DNA of 64,000 nucleotides from Megascapheus bottae (GCA_024803745.1 JANJXV010000024.1:14286427-14350426); one strand, 5' to 3'; positions 43,821 to 56,038 are shown, counted from the stretch's first letter. Numbers and translations are program-made. The notes: a model not told the origin generated them from the letters alone.

Positions 43821-45060
43821 CTTTAAAAATTTATCTTGGGACAATTCAGCCAGCTTGGATGAACATGAAATGTGAGCAGGAAGGAAACCATAGTTCTTTT
43901 AAAACACTAAGGGCTTCCTACAGTGCAAGATGAGCTCAGTTAGAGCAGTAAGAACCCGAGAAAGCTCCCACATCATTGTAAGCATGGAGAGAAGGGATGA
44001 GAAAGGAAGGAGGCTGAGGTTGGGGAGTCTAGGGGCTGTGAAATTCTCCATAAATAAATGGAATTTCAAGTTTGCTGTCTGGGTATGGTCAGCATAGCAC
44101 CCAGCAACGAGGTTGGCAATTCATACTTCCCAGTAGGCATAACTGGGTGTTCGGTACTGAGAGCAGATGAAGGGTCTTCACTGTTTAGGTTGTGCTCTTC
44201 TTGTCTGTCTCCTCTACCAGAATGTATGGAGCTTTCTAGTGGCTTCTGTATGCTTTGTCCAATGAGGTCCCATCAACAAGAACAGGTTTAGAAAAGCAGA
44301 CCCTCAAAGAATTTTGCTACGTAAGCTTGTGACCTGGTGGCTGAATGTATAACCGTGCTGTATCACCTGAAACTAGTGCATTCTCAGGCCACACTTTCAT
44401 TTTTCTGTCAGTCTTCAGTGAACCTAAGTCAAACTTCAGTGAAAGGGGTTTAAAACAGATCTAGCTGTCCATGCACCCAGCATCCATTGTTACCGTCTCA
44501 GGTCTCATGCTCAAAGCTGGCTGGTAGACTGAAAGGTTGCTGGCTCCAGCTCCAACCTGCCCCTTTGAGCCCAGCACCCTGGCGATGACTTTTGTTCTTT
44601 GAACTGTACTTGTCTCTTCCATTCTTGGGTCTCATATTTCCTTTTTCAGTTGGACCCTAGCAGAACTAGTCTAAGTGCATCCATCTCTCCCACTTAGTGG
44701 CAGTAATCAGTCCATGAAAGAACTGCCATTCCATCCTTCCCACCCCCCCGTGTCCTATGCCGAAGTCACTCTCTGACCACAGAGAACATAAACTAAAGTT
44801 TCTGAGACCTAGAAAGGACTTCAGATGCCATTCAACTCATTTCTTCTGAGAGCTGCCTTTGCATTTACTGTCCCTCTGCCAGACCAGGGTCTCTTGATCT
44901 TGGAATAGATGGCCTCTTCTTGTCACTAGAGGCTTCAGGATAAAACATAACCTCTTCACAGAGGCCTGCACTGAGGATTCTATCTAAAGTTAACTTCCAG
45001 GACTATTCCATCTAAGATCCTGTTACAACCATCTGCTCACTCCATACCTCTATCTCAGGT
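43821..45060. other. Unique sequence
   Basis: No repeat or gene recognised. Confidence 0.45.
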
Positions 45061-45143
45061 ACATTTAATCAGTGGACTTCCCTTCCTTATTTTCTTTCCT
45101 TCCCTCTCTTTCTTTCTCCTGTCCCCCTCCTTTCTTCTATGGG

Positions 45144-45217
45144 TTGTTGGGGATTGAAACCAGGGACTTCTTCATACTAGGCAAAAGGTCTTCTACTGAG
45201 CTACAACCCAGGCCCTA
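45144..45217 (-). mobile_element. ID-like monomer
   Basis: Antisense: GGGGATTGAAACCAGGGAC to GAGCTACAACCCAGGCCC, preceded by a TTCC-rich tail. Confidence 0.7.
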
Positions 45218-45239
45218 CATGGATAATAAATATTCACTA

Positions 45240-45405
45240 TGCAAGCAGATAAATAGTATTAGCCACACAATAGGAGCTCAATAACATTTGCTAAATGAAT
45301 GGATCCAGGTTAAACTCTTGTGGAAAACTGAAGCCCAGGGAAGTAAAGTGACTTTAACCAAGGCATACAACTCATTTGTGGAGGATCAGGAACCTGAACC
45401 CATGG
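45240..45405 (+). mobile_element. MIR-like fragment
   Basis: 'ggagctcaataacatttgct', 'ctgaagcccagggaagtaaa' and 'gtgactttaaccaaggcat' follow L2/MIR-type order. Confidence 0.5.
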
Positions 45406-45421
45406 CCACTTATTGATTTAT

Positions 45422-45618
45422 TTAGGAAGTTCTGGGATTTGAATCCAGGTCTCATACTTGCTAGGCAGACACTTTACCACTTGAACCCTGACCCTTTCCA
45501 TTTAGTTATAGTTTTTGATAGGGTCTTTCTCTTTGCCTACGATTGACCTCAGACCACTATCTCCTACCCATATCGCCCAGTATAGCTGACCTTATAGACA
45601 TGACCACCACATTTGGCT
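45422..45618 (-). mobile_element. B1-dID-type SINE
   Basis: Antisense ID-like half (TGGGATTTGAATCCAGGTCT), then a 7SL-like half. Confidence 0.7.
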
Positions 45619-45746
45619 TAGCAGTTAAGAGAGAGTCTCAATAACTTTTTGCCTGGAAATTTGTTCTGCGCTTAATTTGAACTGCAGTCCTCCTGATCCC
45701 TGCCTCCTGAGTGTCTGGGATTACAGATGTGAGCCTCTGTGCCTAG
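45619..45746 (-). mobile_element. B1/B1-Geo left-half fragment
   Basis: Antisense, ends CTGGGATTACAGATGTGAGCC. Confidence 0.65.
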
Positions 45747-46660
45747 ATGAACTCATGGCTTTTGACTCCTGCCTAAATCCTTTCTACCATACTAATTTGC
45801 AACGTACTCCAGGTACGAGTATTTTTTTTACGCGTTCCTTTATATGTCAGTCTTCACGTGGGTTGCAACATTCATGTCACTCATCTTTGTGAAACTTTAC
45901 AAAATCGGTAGCATCTATACTTTTGTACACAAGGATACAGAGAGAGCCTTGGGGATGCAGTAATTTGCAGGTATCACACTGCTGCAGAGTGAGGGCTGGG
46001 GTCTGAGCCCAGCTGGCTCCGGCTTTCCAGCTCTTTGTACTGCTTCAGCTGCCTGACTTCTTCGCAGAACATTTGTGCTTTGTTCAGAGAAACCTACGCA
46101 GTGAATAATAGCAAATTTCAGGCCCTATGGAAGGCTGACAGAAGGTATGGGGTGGAGAGGCTCCCCAGCTTTCCCTTTGTCCTTTATCTCACAGTGGAGA
46201 GGTGACATCTGTCTCTTTGTCTCCCAGGGCAGGCTCTCTGCCCTGGGGTTCTGGAATGTGGCTGTCACACTGTGTAAGTGGCCTCCAAAGGTGTGCAATA
46301 TGAATGAGCACTCTGCCCGGCTCCATTTGGTTTTCTCCTTGGAAGGACAAGGGAAACTGGGATGTATGTAATTGGTACCTAAATGCTTGGAAAATCAAAT
46401 ACCTTATCAATGATTTATATATTCCCTGACCCACAATAAAAATTTATAGACCAAGTCACAACAGAGATGCTGCGCCCCCTGGTGTTGCCCACCCCTAATT
46501 ACAGTCTGGATCCTATGCTCCATTTGGCTCTGTCTTGTCTTTGTTCTGCCAAGCTTGTGTTGAACTTACCTCTCCTCTCAGGAGGCAAACATGACTGTCC
46601 CTTCTCCATTCTGTGGAATATTCCTTGAGAAACCACTTGGAGGGTTTTTGCTTGTTTCAG
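45747..46660. other. Unique sequence with CTCF-like site
   Basis: Repeat-free. The block 46370-46500 looks constrained and holds the CTCF-like site listed next. Confidence 0.5.
46472..46485 (-). promoter_or_regulatory. CTCF-like motif
   Basis: GCGCCCCCTGGTGT on plus is the reverse complement of the CTCF core CCASYAGRKGGCRS with one mismatch by eye. It is outside any repeat. Binding is not shown. Confidence 0.5.
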
Positions 46661-46686
46661 TTATTATTACTATTATTTAACTGAGC

Positions 46687-46717
<31 letters not shown>

Positions 46718-46718
46718 T
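46661..46718. repeat. (ATT)n microsatellite
   Basis: TTA/ATT triplets in two runs; it is the tail of the next SINE. Confidence 0.95.
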
Positions 46719-46879
46719 TTAAATTTTGCCAGTCCTGGGGCTTGAACTCAAAGCCTGCACATACTGTCCTTGAGCCACACCACTTCTGGCCTTTTCTGTG
46801 TATGTGGTACCAGGGAATTAAACCCAGGGCTTCATGCATGCTAGGCAAGCACTCTATCACTAGGCCACATTCCCGGCCA
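46719..46879 (-). mobile_element. IDL-Geo SINE, Geo core shortened
   Basis: Antisense. About 30 bases are missing from the Geo half between CTTGAG and CCACACC. TTCAGTTAT/TTCGGTTAT lie at the edges. Confidence 0.85.
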
Positions 46880-46886
46880 CTTCGGT

Positions 46887-47112
46887 TATCTTTTTGAACA
46901 GGATTTCACATTTATGCCCTAGTTGGCCTGTGTGGCGATCCTCCTCTTCACAGTTTCCATGTGGCTTGGGTGCCAGATGTATGTCACCACCACACGCCCA
47001 GTTTTACTGGGTCAGATTGTGTCTCCTACCCTTTTTACCTGAGCTGGCTGAACCTAGTATCCTCCTAATCTCTGCCAAGATGGTATCCCAGATGTGAGCC
47101 ACTGCACTCAGG
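46887..47112 (-). mobile_element. Two B1-like monomers in tandem
   Basis: Antisense 7SL-like pieces at 46887-47003 and 47004-47112, each ending in a GTCACCACC or GTGAGCCACTGC word. Diverged. Confidence 0.6.
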
Positions 47113-48047
47113 TAGAGAAGCCCCAGAATTCTGGCTTCCTCCTCCAGAGGAGTGGTTTTGCTGTGTCCTGACTGCTCCCCTTTGTGGTGCCCACTGTGCA
47201 AGTGAAGCCATTCCAGATGCATTCAGAGAGAGTAAGCCATTAGGTATGACAGTACAGAGGGCGACAGGGCTGGGAAGCGTGTCCCCAGCACCCAGGAAAT
47301 CTCCTTGAGGAGTGATGGTCAAGGAGATTCTAGATACAGATTTCAACATAACCCATTGGGCTTAAACTCTGGTTCCCCACTCTGACAAAAGGTCATCATA
47401 TTAGAGAAGTCAGTCTCCTGCATCCTTCCCCCTCCATTTTCATTCCATCTTCCTTCTTCTCCCCCCCAAAACACCAAGCAGTATTGTATGCAAAAAAAGG
47501 TTGTGGAAAGGAGAGAGAATATTTCTGATATTCTAGTGCTGCTGTGGAAGTTGTGGTTGACTTTGGTGACACACCCACCCAGGAAGCAGAGCCTCCCAGT
47601 CCTCTACACGTGACACATGTATGTCAGCCTCTCCTTCCAGAGTGCGCCGACTTGCTCATTAAACTTAGTTATATTCTGGGGCTGAAATAAGCTCTGGGGC
47701 TCAAGTCTAGTTCACTAGTTTTCTCATTCCTGAGACAGGAAAGAACAAAGGAGATGGCAATAAGGATGCAAAGAGAAGCTACACCTGCTGAAGACAGAAA
47801 CCCTCAAAGCAACTCTTGGAGCAAACCAAACATTAAAAGTAATTTTGGTTGAGCTGAGATCTCCCTGAACTCAAAAGCACAGGTGTAGGGAGATGAGAGG
47901 GAAGAATTATCTTGGAGATTCAGTAATAAGCTAATACAGCCTGCATGACAACTTAGGGACTGAGAATTCATAAATATATTCATGGTTTTTTTTTCCTGAG
48001 GAAGATTGATTAAATACCCAAGCACAAAGTTAGAGCCTAAGAGAAAT
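47113..48047. other. Unique sequence
   Basis: No repeat or gene recognised. Confidence 0.45.
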
Positions 48048-48048
48048 T

Positions 48049-48104
<56 letters not shown>
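48048..48104. repeat. (GA)28 microsatellite
   Basis: Uninterrupted GA, followed by a short GCGCACGCGCGG alternating patch (48103-48114). Confidence 0.97.
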
Positions 48105-48107
<3 letters not shown>

Positions 48108-48114
48108 CGCGCGG

Positions 48115-49311
48115 AACCACCAAAGTTCTGTAAGACATATCAACTGTAGACAAATAATACTTCATCAAACATATAAACAGCCTCTACCTAATACATTAGC
48201 ATCTGGAAGTATCATAAATTAACCTGCCAAGAAACTTTGTAAAAGGTCATATTTAACATTCATCAGGCTTTGGCAGTGTGTATAACTTCTTCTCTCTCTC
48301 TTTTTTTTGTTAGGAGAGAGAGAAGGACTGCTTTATTTGTATGCTTCTTTATTTTTAATTACTTAGTAGGAGAGAGGGGAAAAAAACCCTCAGCTTTTCC
48401 TGTTGATTGGAGGATAGTGAATTGATTTCTCCATTACTTGGCACCCTCTGGTTATAGGTATTGAGGCACAGAAAAAGTGAGTGTCTGGACCTATCTTCCT
48501 GTCCTGTGAGGTTCTTTCTTTAAATAGCACATTTCTTTGAAATGTACTCACCCACAGCAGAAGGATCTTGTGAAAGCCACAGAGGAGATGAGCAGCTTAC
48601 AAGGAGAGGCACACACAATAGGCAATTGACAATGGAAGGAAATGGATAACTAGTGACAACCAATCCAAAATCCAGGTCTACTCCCTTCTAGGCTGTGGGA
48701 CCTTGAGTCACTGCCTGAGCACTGAGTTATTGTTCAGCTGGACCAAGATGTTGGGCTGGCCTGAGATTTAATTTCCCCCATACTGCGTGGGTCTGATTCC
48801 TCTTATGATGTCTCAAGAATCCTGGAAAATGGATTTTCTCATCTGGTGGGGAAAGCTATGGCCTAAATCCTGACTGCTTGGTTTTTGTCCTTTCTCAGAA
48901 TTCTCTCACTTCATGTGGATACTTCTGTCTGGACCGCCGTTTCCTTCAGATTTCTGTTGTTAGGTCCACCTGGAAGAAGTGGCCCCTTCCTTTCATTCTC
49001 TTCCCATGCACCCTGGAAGCCCTCCCCCCCTCCTGTAACCCTGGCGACTGGCATACCTGGGGGCTGTGGGAGGTCCCTCAGAAGGAGCTATTTCCCTGTC
49101 CTCTGAAGCCACCTCCTCCTCCCCCCCCCAATGTAATCTCCCTCCTCCCACCATATGTCTCTTGCTCCAAGACTCCATCTCGGGAGGCTGGAGGTTTCCT
49201 CTCCCCCGTTCTCAATAAACCCTCTTCTCATGAGCCCCGTGAAGTTTCCTTTCAGCAGACCTTACACCTATCAGTTGCCTTTCCGGACTGGAAACCCCAA
49301 GCAGATCTCTG
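48115..49311. other. Unique sequence
   Basis: No repeat recognised. An AT-rich block at 48130-48290 looks constrained. The 147-codon plus-strand frame at 48878-49321 is proline-rich and overlaps other frames; no domain seen. Confidence 0.45.
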
Positions 49312-49720
49312 CATTTCTTAACAATATTTATGGAACACTGCTCTGAGTGTCAGGCTGTCTTCTGAGGAGGGGGTGGGGAATGCCTTTGTGAACAAACCAG
49401 TGAAGTCCCTGCCCTCATGATACACAGATATCCAGGCACAGGTAAGGCATGAATTATGAATAGGAGGCCACGTGCCCAGCACAGGAAATGCATGGAGGGC
49501 ACAGACAGCGGAGGGCGATGATGACAGGCAAGGCAGAGGAAGGGAAATGGAGTGGTCAGACACTGAGAAGGTCACACACAGAACAAATCCTTGCAGGAGG
49601 TAAGGGAGGAAACGTCGGGTTATTCAAAGGTCAGAATGTTCCAAGCAAGAGAACAACAGTGAGTGCAAAGGCCCTGGGACTGGAGGGTATGCAGCATGTT
49701 AGAGTAAAGCCAGCAGGGTA
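49312..49720 (+). mobile_element. L2 3' end fragment
   Basis: 'caatatttatggaacactgc', 'aagtccctgccctcatga' and 'agtgcaaaggccctggga' follow L2 order in sense. Diverged, with some unmatched parts. Confidence 0.65.
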
Positions 49721-51049
49721 AGGGCACTGTTTCCTCTCCATACGATGAGTGGCTGGAGTAGCCTTCTAACTCCCGCTTTGTGCTCTGAATCTCTAGACCC
49801 TGTGATCCTTTTTATGTATGCTGCCTTACCTTGATAAACGTCAGGGTCAAGCTTAGCTCGCTGCTCCTCCATCTGGCCACATTTCTCACGTTTTCAGGGT
49901 GTGTTGAAGATGCTGTCTGGGGAGCCCAGTTCTCCTTCTCCACCTGGCAGCTGGAGGGCCCGCATGAGATGGGCTTGCTTTGTGCCCGCTGGCAGCAGTA
50001 CCGTCCGTCACCGCCTGGGGGCGATCCCCGCCATGGCCACCTCCCCGGTCCAGCTCCGTGGTCCATCTCCATGGTGATGATCCATCCTCTCCACGGTGCA
50101 GAGCGTGATGGCACAGCCTAGGTGATGAAACTTCCCCTCGGTGCTGGGCTGCCATGAGCACCGCGCTGTGTAAACACATTTGCGGGATAGAGCTGTGCGT
50201 GGCCCTCCGGGTCCCATTTTCTGAGCTCGATGGCAGGAGCTGTCTTCTCCGCACGATTGACAGGGCCTGTGGGGAAAGCTAAGCAGTCCTTGATTCCTTT
50301 CCTAGCGGCTGTGCACTTAGCTAATGAGCAGAAGGAGCCGTCTGGAGAGGCTCTGAAATGGGGGACCACAGGTGGCTTCCTAGCAAAAACAAAAACAAAA
50401 ACAAAAACTGTGATTCTTCTTGTACTGTGGAAATACCCAGCCAGGCTCCCCAAGTGCCAGGTTGCTTTGGCCTAGCACCTTGGGGGGGGAGGGGGTGGTG
50501 ATATTGGTGAGAACTCTTCTCTGATGCCCATCTTGAGACTTGCTTGGGCTGGAGTGATTCTGTTTGCTGGGGGTAAGTTCTGTCCCAGCCCCCCTGACCT
50601 ATCTGTCCTCTGACTTACTTGGGGTAAAGACGGGGCAAAAAGACAATTTGGGATGGCTTCTTCTGTGGGGGGCGGGACGCTAACTGGGCACACAAGACAA
50701 CACCTCCAGTTTATGAGTGCAAGCCCAGAGCTGCCTGGGACACTTACCTGTCACAGTACCCTCAGCAAGTCACCAGGGGAGAAGGATGGTGCCCTTATTC
50801 AGGCAGGCTGCTGTTACAGAATATGGCAACTTGGTGGTTAGAGGATGGGTTATAACTATTAGGTCTAGAGTTCCAGGTGAGGATGCTCAGGGTCCAAGGA
50901 TGATGACTTCTCTCTGTGGCCCCCATGGCAGACAGCAGGGAATCAGACAGGCTGTCTGAGCACTCTTACCCAAGCACTAATCCTATTGGTGAGGGAATGA
51001 CCCTTGAGACCTCATCTGATTCTCTTGACCTCCCGATGCCATCACTTCT
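49721..51049. other. Unique, CpG-richer sequence; possible exon or regulatory patch
   Basis: 49840-50380 has more CpG than anywhere else in the window except the LTR. On plus, an acceptor-like TTTCTCACGTTTTCAG (ends about 49898) and a donor-like CTAGGTGATG (about 50119) bracket an open stretch that stops at 50121. No known domain is seen, so no gene is called. Confidence 0.45.
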
Positions 51050-51060
51050 ACAATCAGTAG

Positions 51061-51320
51061 GATTTTTAAAAATTATTTTATTATTTACTTATTTATTTGT
51101 GTATTTTTTTGTGGGTCATGGGGCTTGAACTCAGCCTGGGTACTGTCCTGAGCTCTTCAGTTCAAGGCTACCACCTTACCTTTGAGCCAAACCCCACTTC
51201 CTGTTGACTGGAGGTAGGAGTCTCAGGTCCTTTTGTACCTGGGCTGGCTTTGAACTTTGATCCTCAGATCCCAGCCTCTTGAGTAGCAAAGATTACAGGT
51301 GTGAGCCACCATGCCCAGTT
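51061..51320 (-). mobile_element. B1-Geo composite SINE
   Basis: Antisense copy; AGTAGGATTTTT precedes it and AGTTAGGATTTTT follows, a target-site duplication. Confidence 0.88.
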
Positions 51321-51324
51321 AGGA

Positions 51325-51512
51325 TTTTTTTTTTTTGCCAGTGCTGTGGCTTGAACTCAGGGCTTGAGCACTCTTCTTGAACTTTCTTAAGAATAGCACT
51401 CTACCACTTTGCCATAGCACCACTTCTGGCTTTTTCTGGTACCAAAGAATTGAATCCAGGGCTTCATGCCTGCTAGGCAAGCACTTTACTAGGCTACACT
51501 CCTGGCTCACTA
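51325..51512 (-). mobile_element. IDL-Geo SINE
   Basis: Antisense, diverged, inserted at the duplicated AGGATTTT site next to the B1-Geo; AGTAGGATTTTAA recurs at 51517. Confidence 0.85.
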
Positions 51513-51784
51513 GAGGCAGTAGGATTTTAATGGACAGATTTGGGAAGGACACATTCAGTTTATAGCAGGCTCTTGAGCCAGCTAGGTTTTGGATTCAGTG
51601 TGACTGGATGGTATAGAAACAGCTGTCTAGTTTATCTGGGGAAGGACAGAAAGTAGTCTCTGGCCTTAAATTGTCTATGGTGTATGAGTGTCAAATTTTT
51701 CACTCCTGTAGGGCCAAGAATGGTGACTGATCTGGAGGCTTCTCTCTCTCCCCTCCCTCCCTCATACTCTCTCTGCTCTGGGTT

Positions 51785-51928
51785 GATTAACCATTAGCCA
51801 CAGCTCCATTTCCAGCTTTTTGGTGGTTAATTGGAGATGAGAAACAGACTTTACTGCCTGGGGTGGCTTTGAATGATGATACACAGATTTCAGCCTCCAG
51901 AATATCTAGGATTACAGGTGTGTTTACA
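51785..51928 (-). mobile_element. B1-Geo fragment
   Basis: Antisense, 3' end of Geo missing; CT-rich stretch to its left. Confidence 0.75.
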
Positions 51929-53830
51929 GAGTGCCAGCCTTGAGCAAAAAAGCCAAGGAACAGTGCCAGTGGGAGTTATTGACATGGAACCATATCTAAT
52001 TGCACTATGGCAGAAATCTTTCCCTCTCTGAGCTGTCAAGGCTGCTATGTCTGTCTAGAGGATGACAGCCACCCAGGGTTGGGGGGGGGACGTAAAAGTG
52101 ATCTGTTGATCACTTGCTCTATTTCCAGTTTCTACCTTCCCTTAGTACCATCTAATATATGATGTGAATTACAAACACAAGCCCGCAAGGCAGAGTCAGG
52201 CAAAAATCAGCAAGTGTAAGGACAAAATGGGACTCATTTCAGCCCCTACATGATTTTGAGCAAATCACTGACTCACAATATGCCCTTGGCCAATCCATGT
52301 ATCTTCTTGGGATTTCTGTTTTTTCCTTTATAAAATGGGATGAGTAATCCTTGTCTCTCCTTCATTTTACAAGCATGGAACAAGGATGAATCAAATAATG
52401 GTTATAGAATCCTTTCAGGGTCCTCAGAGGAATAGTTGCTATATAAATGCAAAGCACGATGTCCATTCCCATTACATTGCGATTTTCACATCAACATATA
52501 AGCCTACAGCACATTCATATCAGTGTCTGTCTGACTCGCTATCTGCCATGTGTGCTTTTAGGGCAGTAATTATTTCTGTACATTATTCCTGAAAAGTAGA
52601 ATGTCCAATCTGAAGTGTGTGAGATTATATTGTTATTTTCTTTTTGGATGCTCAGTGCATGCATCTGTTCTGCCTCATTTCAGCTGTTGGGATTCCTGAC
52701 AGATCCATCACTGGGAATGGACAGGTAGGAGAGTGTCTTCAATTCACCAAAGTCCCAGATTCAGACTAGATTTCAGGATTCATCATTCTTCCCATTTCCT
52801 TTCTTGCCTCTCTAACTGAGGTGTTCAGAAGAAGCCTTGATATTCATTAGAAAAACAGCTTGCTGGTCTTCACTAAAACCTTTAACCAGGATGTGCCCCT
52901 ATTTGGAAGACAAGATTGTGGAAAGTGCTTTGATTCTTGGAACACTTTGATGTCAATTATTTTAGTGAAACAGACTTGTTTAGGCCAGAATAATCAAGCC
53001 TTAGTTCTGAAGCTTTAGCACTCATGCTTAGGGAAATTGCAGCTCTCAGGGTTCACTTTTCTTTCTTTTCAATAAAAAGTACACAGAAATTTGGCCCCCT
53101 GGGGGAAAAAGTGAGTATCGATCTCAAATTGAAGGGAGAGACATTTCTGTGTTGAAGAAGTCTCCTGTGTCTGGTACTGAAATGCAGACAGTCGGGGTCC
53201 TCTGGGCTTATGTCTCCTGAGAATACCCATAATACATCAGGTTTTGACCCTTCTCCATAAAGCTGGAGTTTGAGGCTTGATTCATGTGCACAAAAGCCTC
53301 TGGCATTGGAGAGGTTAGAACTTCTAGTTCTTTGTTTTTCTTTGCCTTTATATAGAAATCAACACACAAATTCTAGTGCCATGATCTCTTGAATGGTTGG
53401 GCCCCTAGGGTCCAGTTACCAATCCACTGTCTGATTATTTGAACTAAATGTTGGTCCACTTGGGGCATAACACTGGCCGTGCAAAATTCAATGCTTCCTT
53501 ATAGAGATCTTTTCAATACGGTCCCAGAGTTTTCTCCTTTCTCACTCAGGTCCTTCTCCTCCAGTGAGCATACACGCTCCCATCTCATTTATTACCATAT
53601 CTCTTTTTAAATCTTCTCTCAATCTTTCTTGGTTTTGGCCCAGGCCTTACAGCTCTGCATAGTCTCCTTTTGCCATTGCAGAGTCTAAATGTTTTAAACC
53701 AGAATCATCATCTTTCTCACATAGCAATCCTTCCTCCATGCTTTGCCTTGGTTTGTGACCAAGAGTAAACAACAAGAAAAGATGGAGTATCCTTCATTTG
53801 CCCTCTCTTATTCCACTGGGTCAAAATCAC
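51929..53830. other. Mostly unique sequence
   Basis: A weak MIR-like piece lies at 52225-52345 ('ttataaaatgggatgagtaa'). Repeat-free blocks 52420-52640 and 52850-53060 look constrained. No exon is supported. Confidence 0.45.
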
Positions 53831-53837
53831 ATTGATT

Positions 53838-54046
53838 TCTTTCTTTCTTTCTTTTTTTTTTTGCCAGTCCTGGGCTTGAGCTCAGGGCCTGAGCACTGTC
53901 CTTGGACTTTCTCAAGGCTAGAGCTCTACCATTTGAGCCTCAGCACCATTTCTGGCTTTTTTCTATGTATGTGGTACCGAGGAATCGAACCCGAATCTTC
54001 GTGCATGCTAGGCAAGCACTCTACCACTAGGCCAAACTCCCGGCCC
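53838..54046 (-). mobile_element. IDL-Geo SINE
   Basis: Near-consensus antisense copy with a CTTT-rich tail. Confidence 0.93.
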
Positions 54047-54064
54047 CCAACTTGGTGTTTTTTT

Positions 54065-54240
54065 TTTTTTTATTGTCCTATTTTGGATTTGCTGAATTTC
54101 TTGCATGTATGAACTCTTAATCTTTTATTGAACTCAGGAAATTTTCAGTTATTTATTTGTACAATGATCTGTATTACTCTATTTCCTCCTTGGAGGTGAG
54201 AGACTGGAGTGATAAAACATTTGACATGGTCTTCTAGGTT
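54065..54240 (-). mobile_element. Ancient L1-associated fragment (tentative)
   Basis: AT-rich; resembles the same old L1-linked repeat as 55770-56560. Diverged. Confidence 0.4.
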
Positions 54241-54477
54241 TCTTTTCCTAATTTTCATTTTTTTTTTGGTTAGTATCAGTTAGATATACAAGGATGTTTT
54301 CACACATCAAGCTATGCTGTCTTCCTGTACTCTCTTCATTCCCCCTCCTTCTTAAAACAATCTCAACAGTTTCATTTTCACACATGTGAACACGTGTGGC
54401 CATTTTGCCCCCCCCTCCCCCCGCTTTCCCACTAGTGTCCACGCAAGATATATTTGATATATTTTAACTAATATCTT

Positions 54478-54702
54478 TTTTTTTCCTGGGTCATGGGGCT
54501 TGAACTTGGCCTGGGCATTTTCCCTGAGCTCTTCAGCTCAAGGCTACCACCCTACCCTTGAGCCAAGTCCCATTTCCATTTTCTAAAGGTTAATTGGAGA
54601 TAAGAGTCTTAGGTCCTTTTGTGCCTGGCTTTGAATCTTGATCCTTATATCTTAGCCTCCTAAGTAGTTAGGATTACAGACGTGAGCCATCATGCCAGGC
54701 TT
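54478..54702 (-). mobile_element. B1-Geo composite SINE
   Basis: Antisense full-length copy, GGGTCATGGGGCTTGAAC to CATCATGCCAGGCTT. Confidence 0.88.
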
Positions 54703-54715
54703 ACCTTATATCTCA

Positions 54716-54716
54716 T

Positions 54717-54762
<46 letters not shown>

Positions 54763-54763
54763 T
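54716..54763. repeat. (CA)n microsatellite
   Basis: Uninterrupted CA dinucleotides between two SINEs. Confidence 0.97.
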
Positions 54764-54769
54764 TCTTTT

Positions 54770-54939
54770 GTGTGTGTCTTAGTTGTAGGGCTTGAACTCA
54801 GGGCCTGGGCATTTAGTGGTTAATTGAAGATTAATAGTCTCACAGGCTTTTCTGCCTAGGCTGGCTTTGAGCCATGATCCTCAGATCTCAGCCTCCTGAG
54901 CAGCTAGGATCACAGCTGTGAGCCATCAGCTCCTGGCTT
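54770..54939 (-). mobile_element. B1-Geo SINE with Geo core deleted
   Basis: Antisense; jumps from GCCTGGGCATT to TAGTGGTTAATTG, losing the tRNA-like middle of Geo. Confidence 0.82.
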
Positions 54940-54955
54940 ATTCATTTCTTTTTTC

Positions 54956-55154
54956 TTTTCTTTTTTTTTTTTGCCAGTCCTGGGCTTGAGCTCAGGGCCT
55001 GAGCACTGTCCTTGGACTTTCTCAAGGCTAGAGCTCTACCACTTGAGCCTCAGCACCACTTCCAGCTTTTTCTATGCATGTGGTACCAAGGAATCGAACC
55101 TGGGTCTTCGTGCATGCTAGGCAAGCACTCTACCACTAGGCCAAAGTCCCAGCC
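54956..55154 (-). mobile_element. IDL-Geo SINE with exact target duplication
   Basis: Near-consensus antisense copy. TTATTCATTTCTTTT occurs at about 54938-54952 and 55156-55170. Confidence 0.95.
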
Positions 55155-55170
55155 CATTATTCATTTCTTT

Positions 55171-55504
55171 TAAAATTATTCAAAGGGTTTCATTATGGTA
55201 TTTCACACCTGCACAAACTGTACTTCAATCAGATTGATCCTTTCCATAACTTTCCCTTTCCTCATCCTCCTATCCCTCTCATTCCACAACTTTCAGAAGT
55301 TTTACTCTGCTGTTTTCATACATAGATGTAATACGTTTTACTATTTTTCACCCTCTAACATTCTTTTTCCCTCTTCTATTTCTCCATAATCCCTCCTATA
55401 GTCCCTCCATTTGAAGCAATTTAAAACATTTCTCTGCTACCTATACCCATTCTCCTCGGTATATAATCTTGCATGTTTATCTTTTAGGTCTAGCTTTCAC
55501 AGAG
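55171..55504. other. Pyrimidine-rich unclassified sequence
   Basis: C/T-rich, no clear repeat or gene. Confidence 0.4.
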
Positions 55505-55515
55505 TCTCAAAAGTT

Positions 55516-55744
55516 TTTTTTTTTTTTTAATTTTGGTCGGTCATGGGGCCTGGGTGCTGTTCCTGAGCACTTCAGCTCAAGGCTACTGCCCTACTCCTAG
55601 AGCCACAGCGCCACTGTGGTTTTCTGGTGATTCACTGGAGATAGGAATCTCATAGACTTTAGTGCCTGGGCTGCTCTGAACCATGATCCTCATACATCAG
55701 CCTTCTGAGTAGCTAGGATTACAGGCGTGAGCCACTATAACTGG
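55516..55744 (-). mobile_element. B1-Geo SINE with exact target duplication
   Basis: Antisense; lacks the GCTTGAACTCT segment of Geo. CTCAAAAGTTTTT at 55506-55518 and 55745-55757 flanks it exactly. Confidence 0.92.
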
Positions 55745-55951
55745 CTCAAAAGTTTTTGAGTCTTCTTTACAGTTTCTTGATTTCTTCAGCTCAGACCATT
55801 GCTATTGATCTGTGATCAAGTTCATTGTTTTTTTTCTTTGTCCATAATCTCCTGAGGAAATTCAGTGAGTGTACTATTTCAGATATTTTATTTCTTAATT
55901 TTAAAAGTTTGACTTATTTTCTTTATCTTCTACCTCTGTTTATATATCCTC

Positions 55952-55952
55952 A

Positions 55953-56038
<86 letters not shown>

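Noticed and set aside
48878..49321. 147-codon plus-strand frame, proline-rich
   Set aside because: Overlaps other frames, no known domain, and its end runs into an L2 fragment.
50018..50034. CCGCCTGGGGGCGA as a CTCF site
   Set aside because: Three mismatches to the core by eye.
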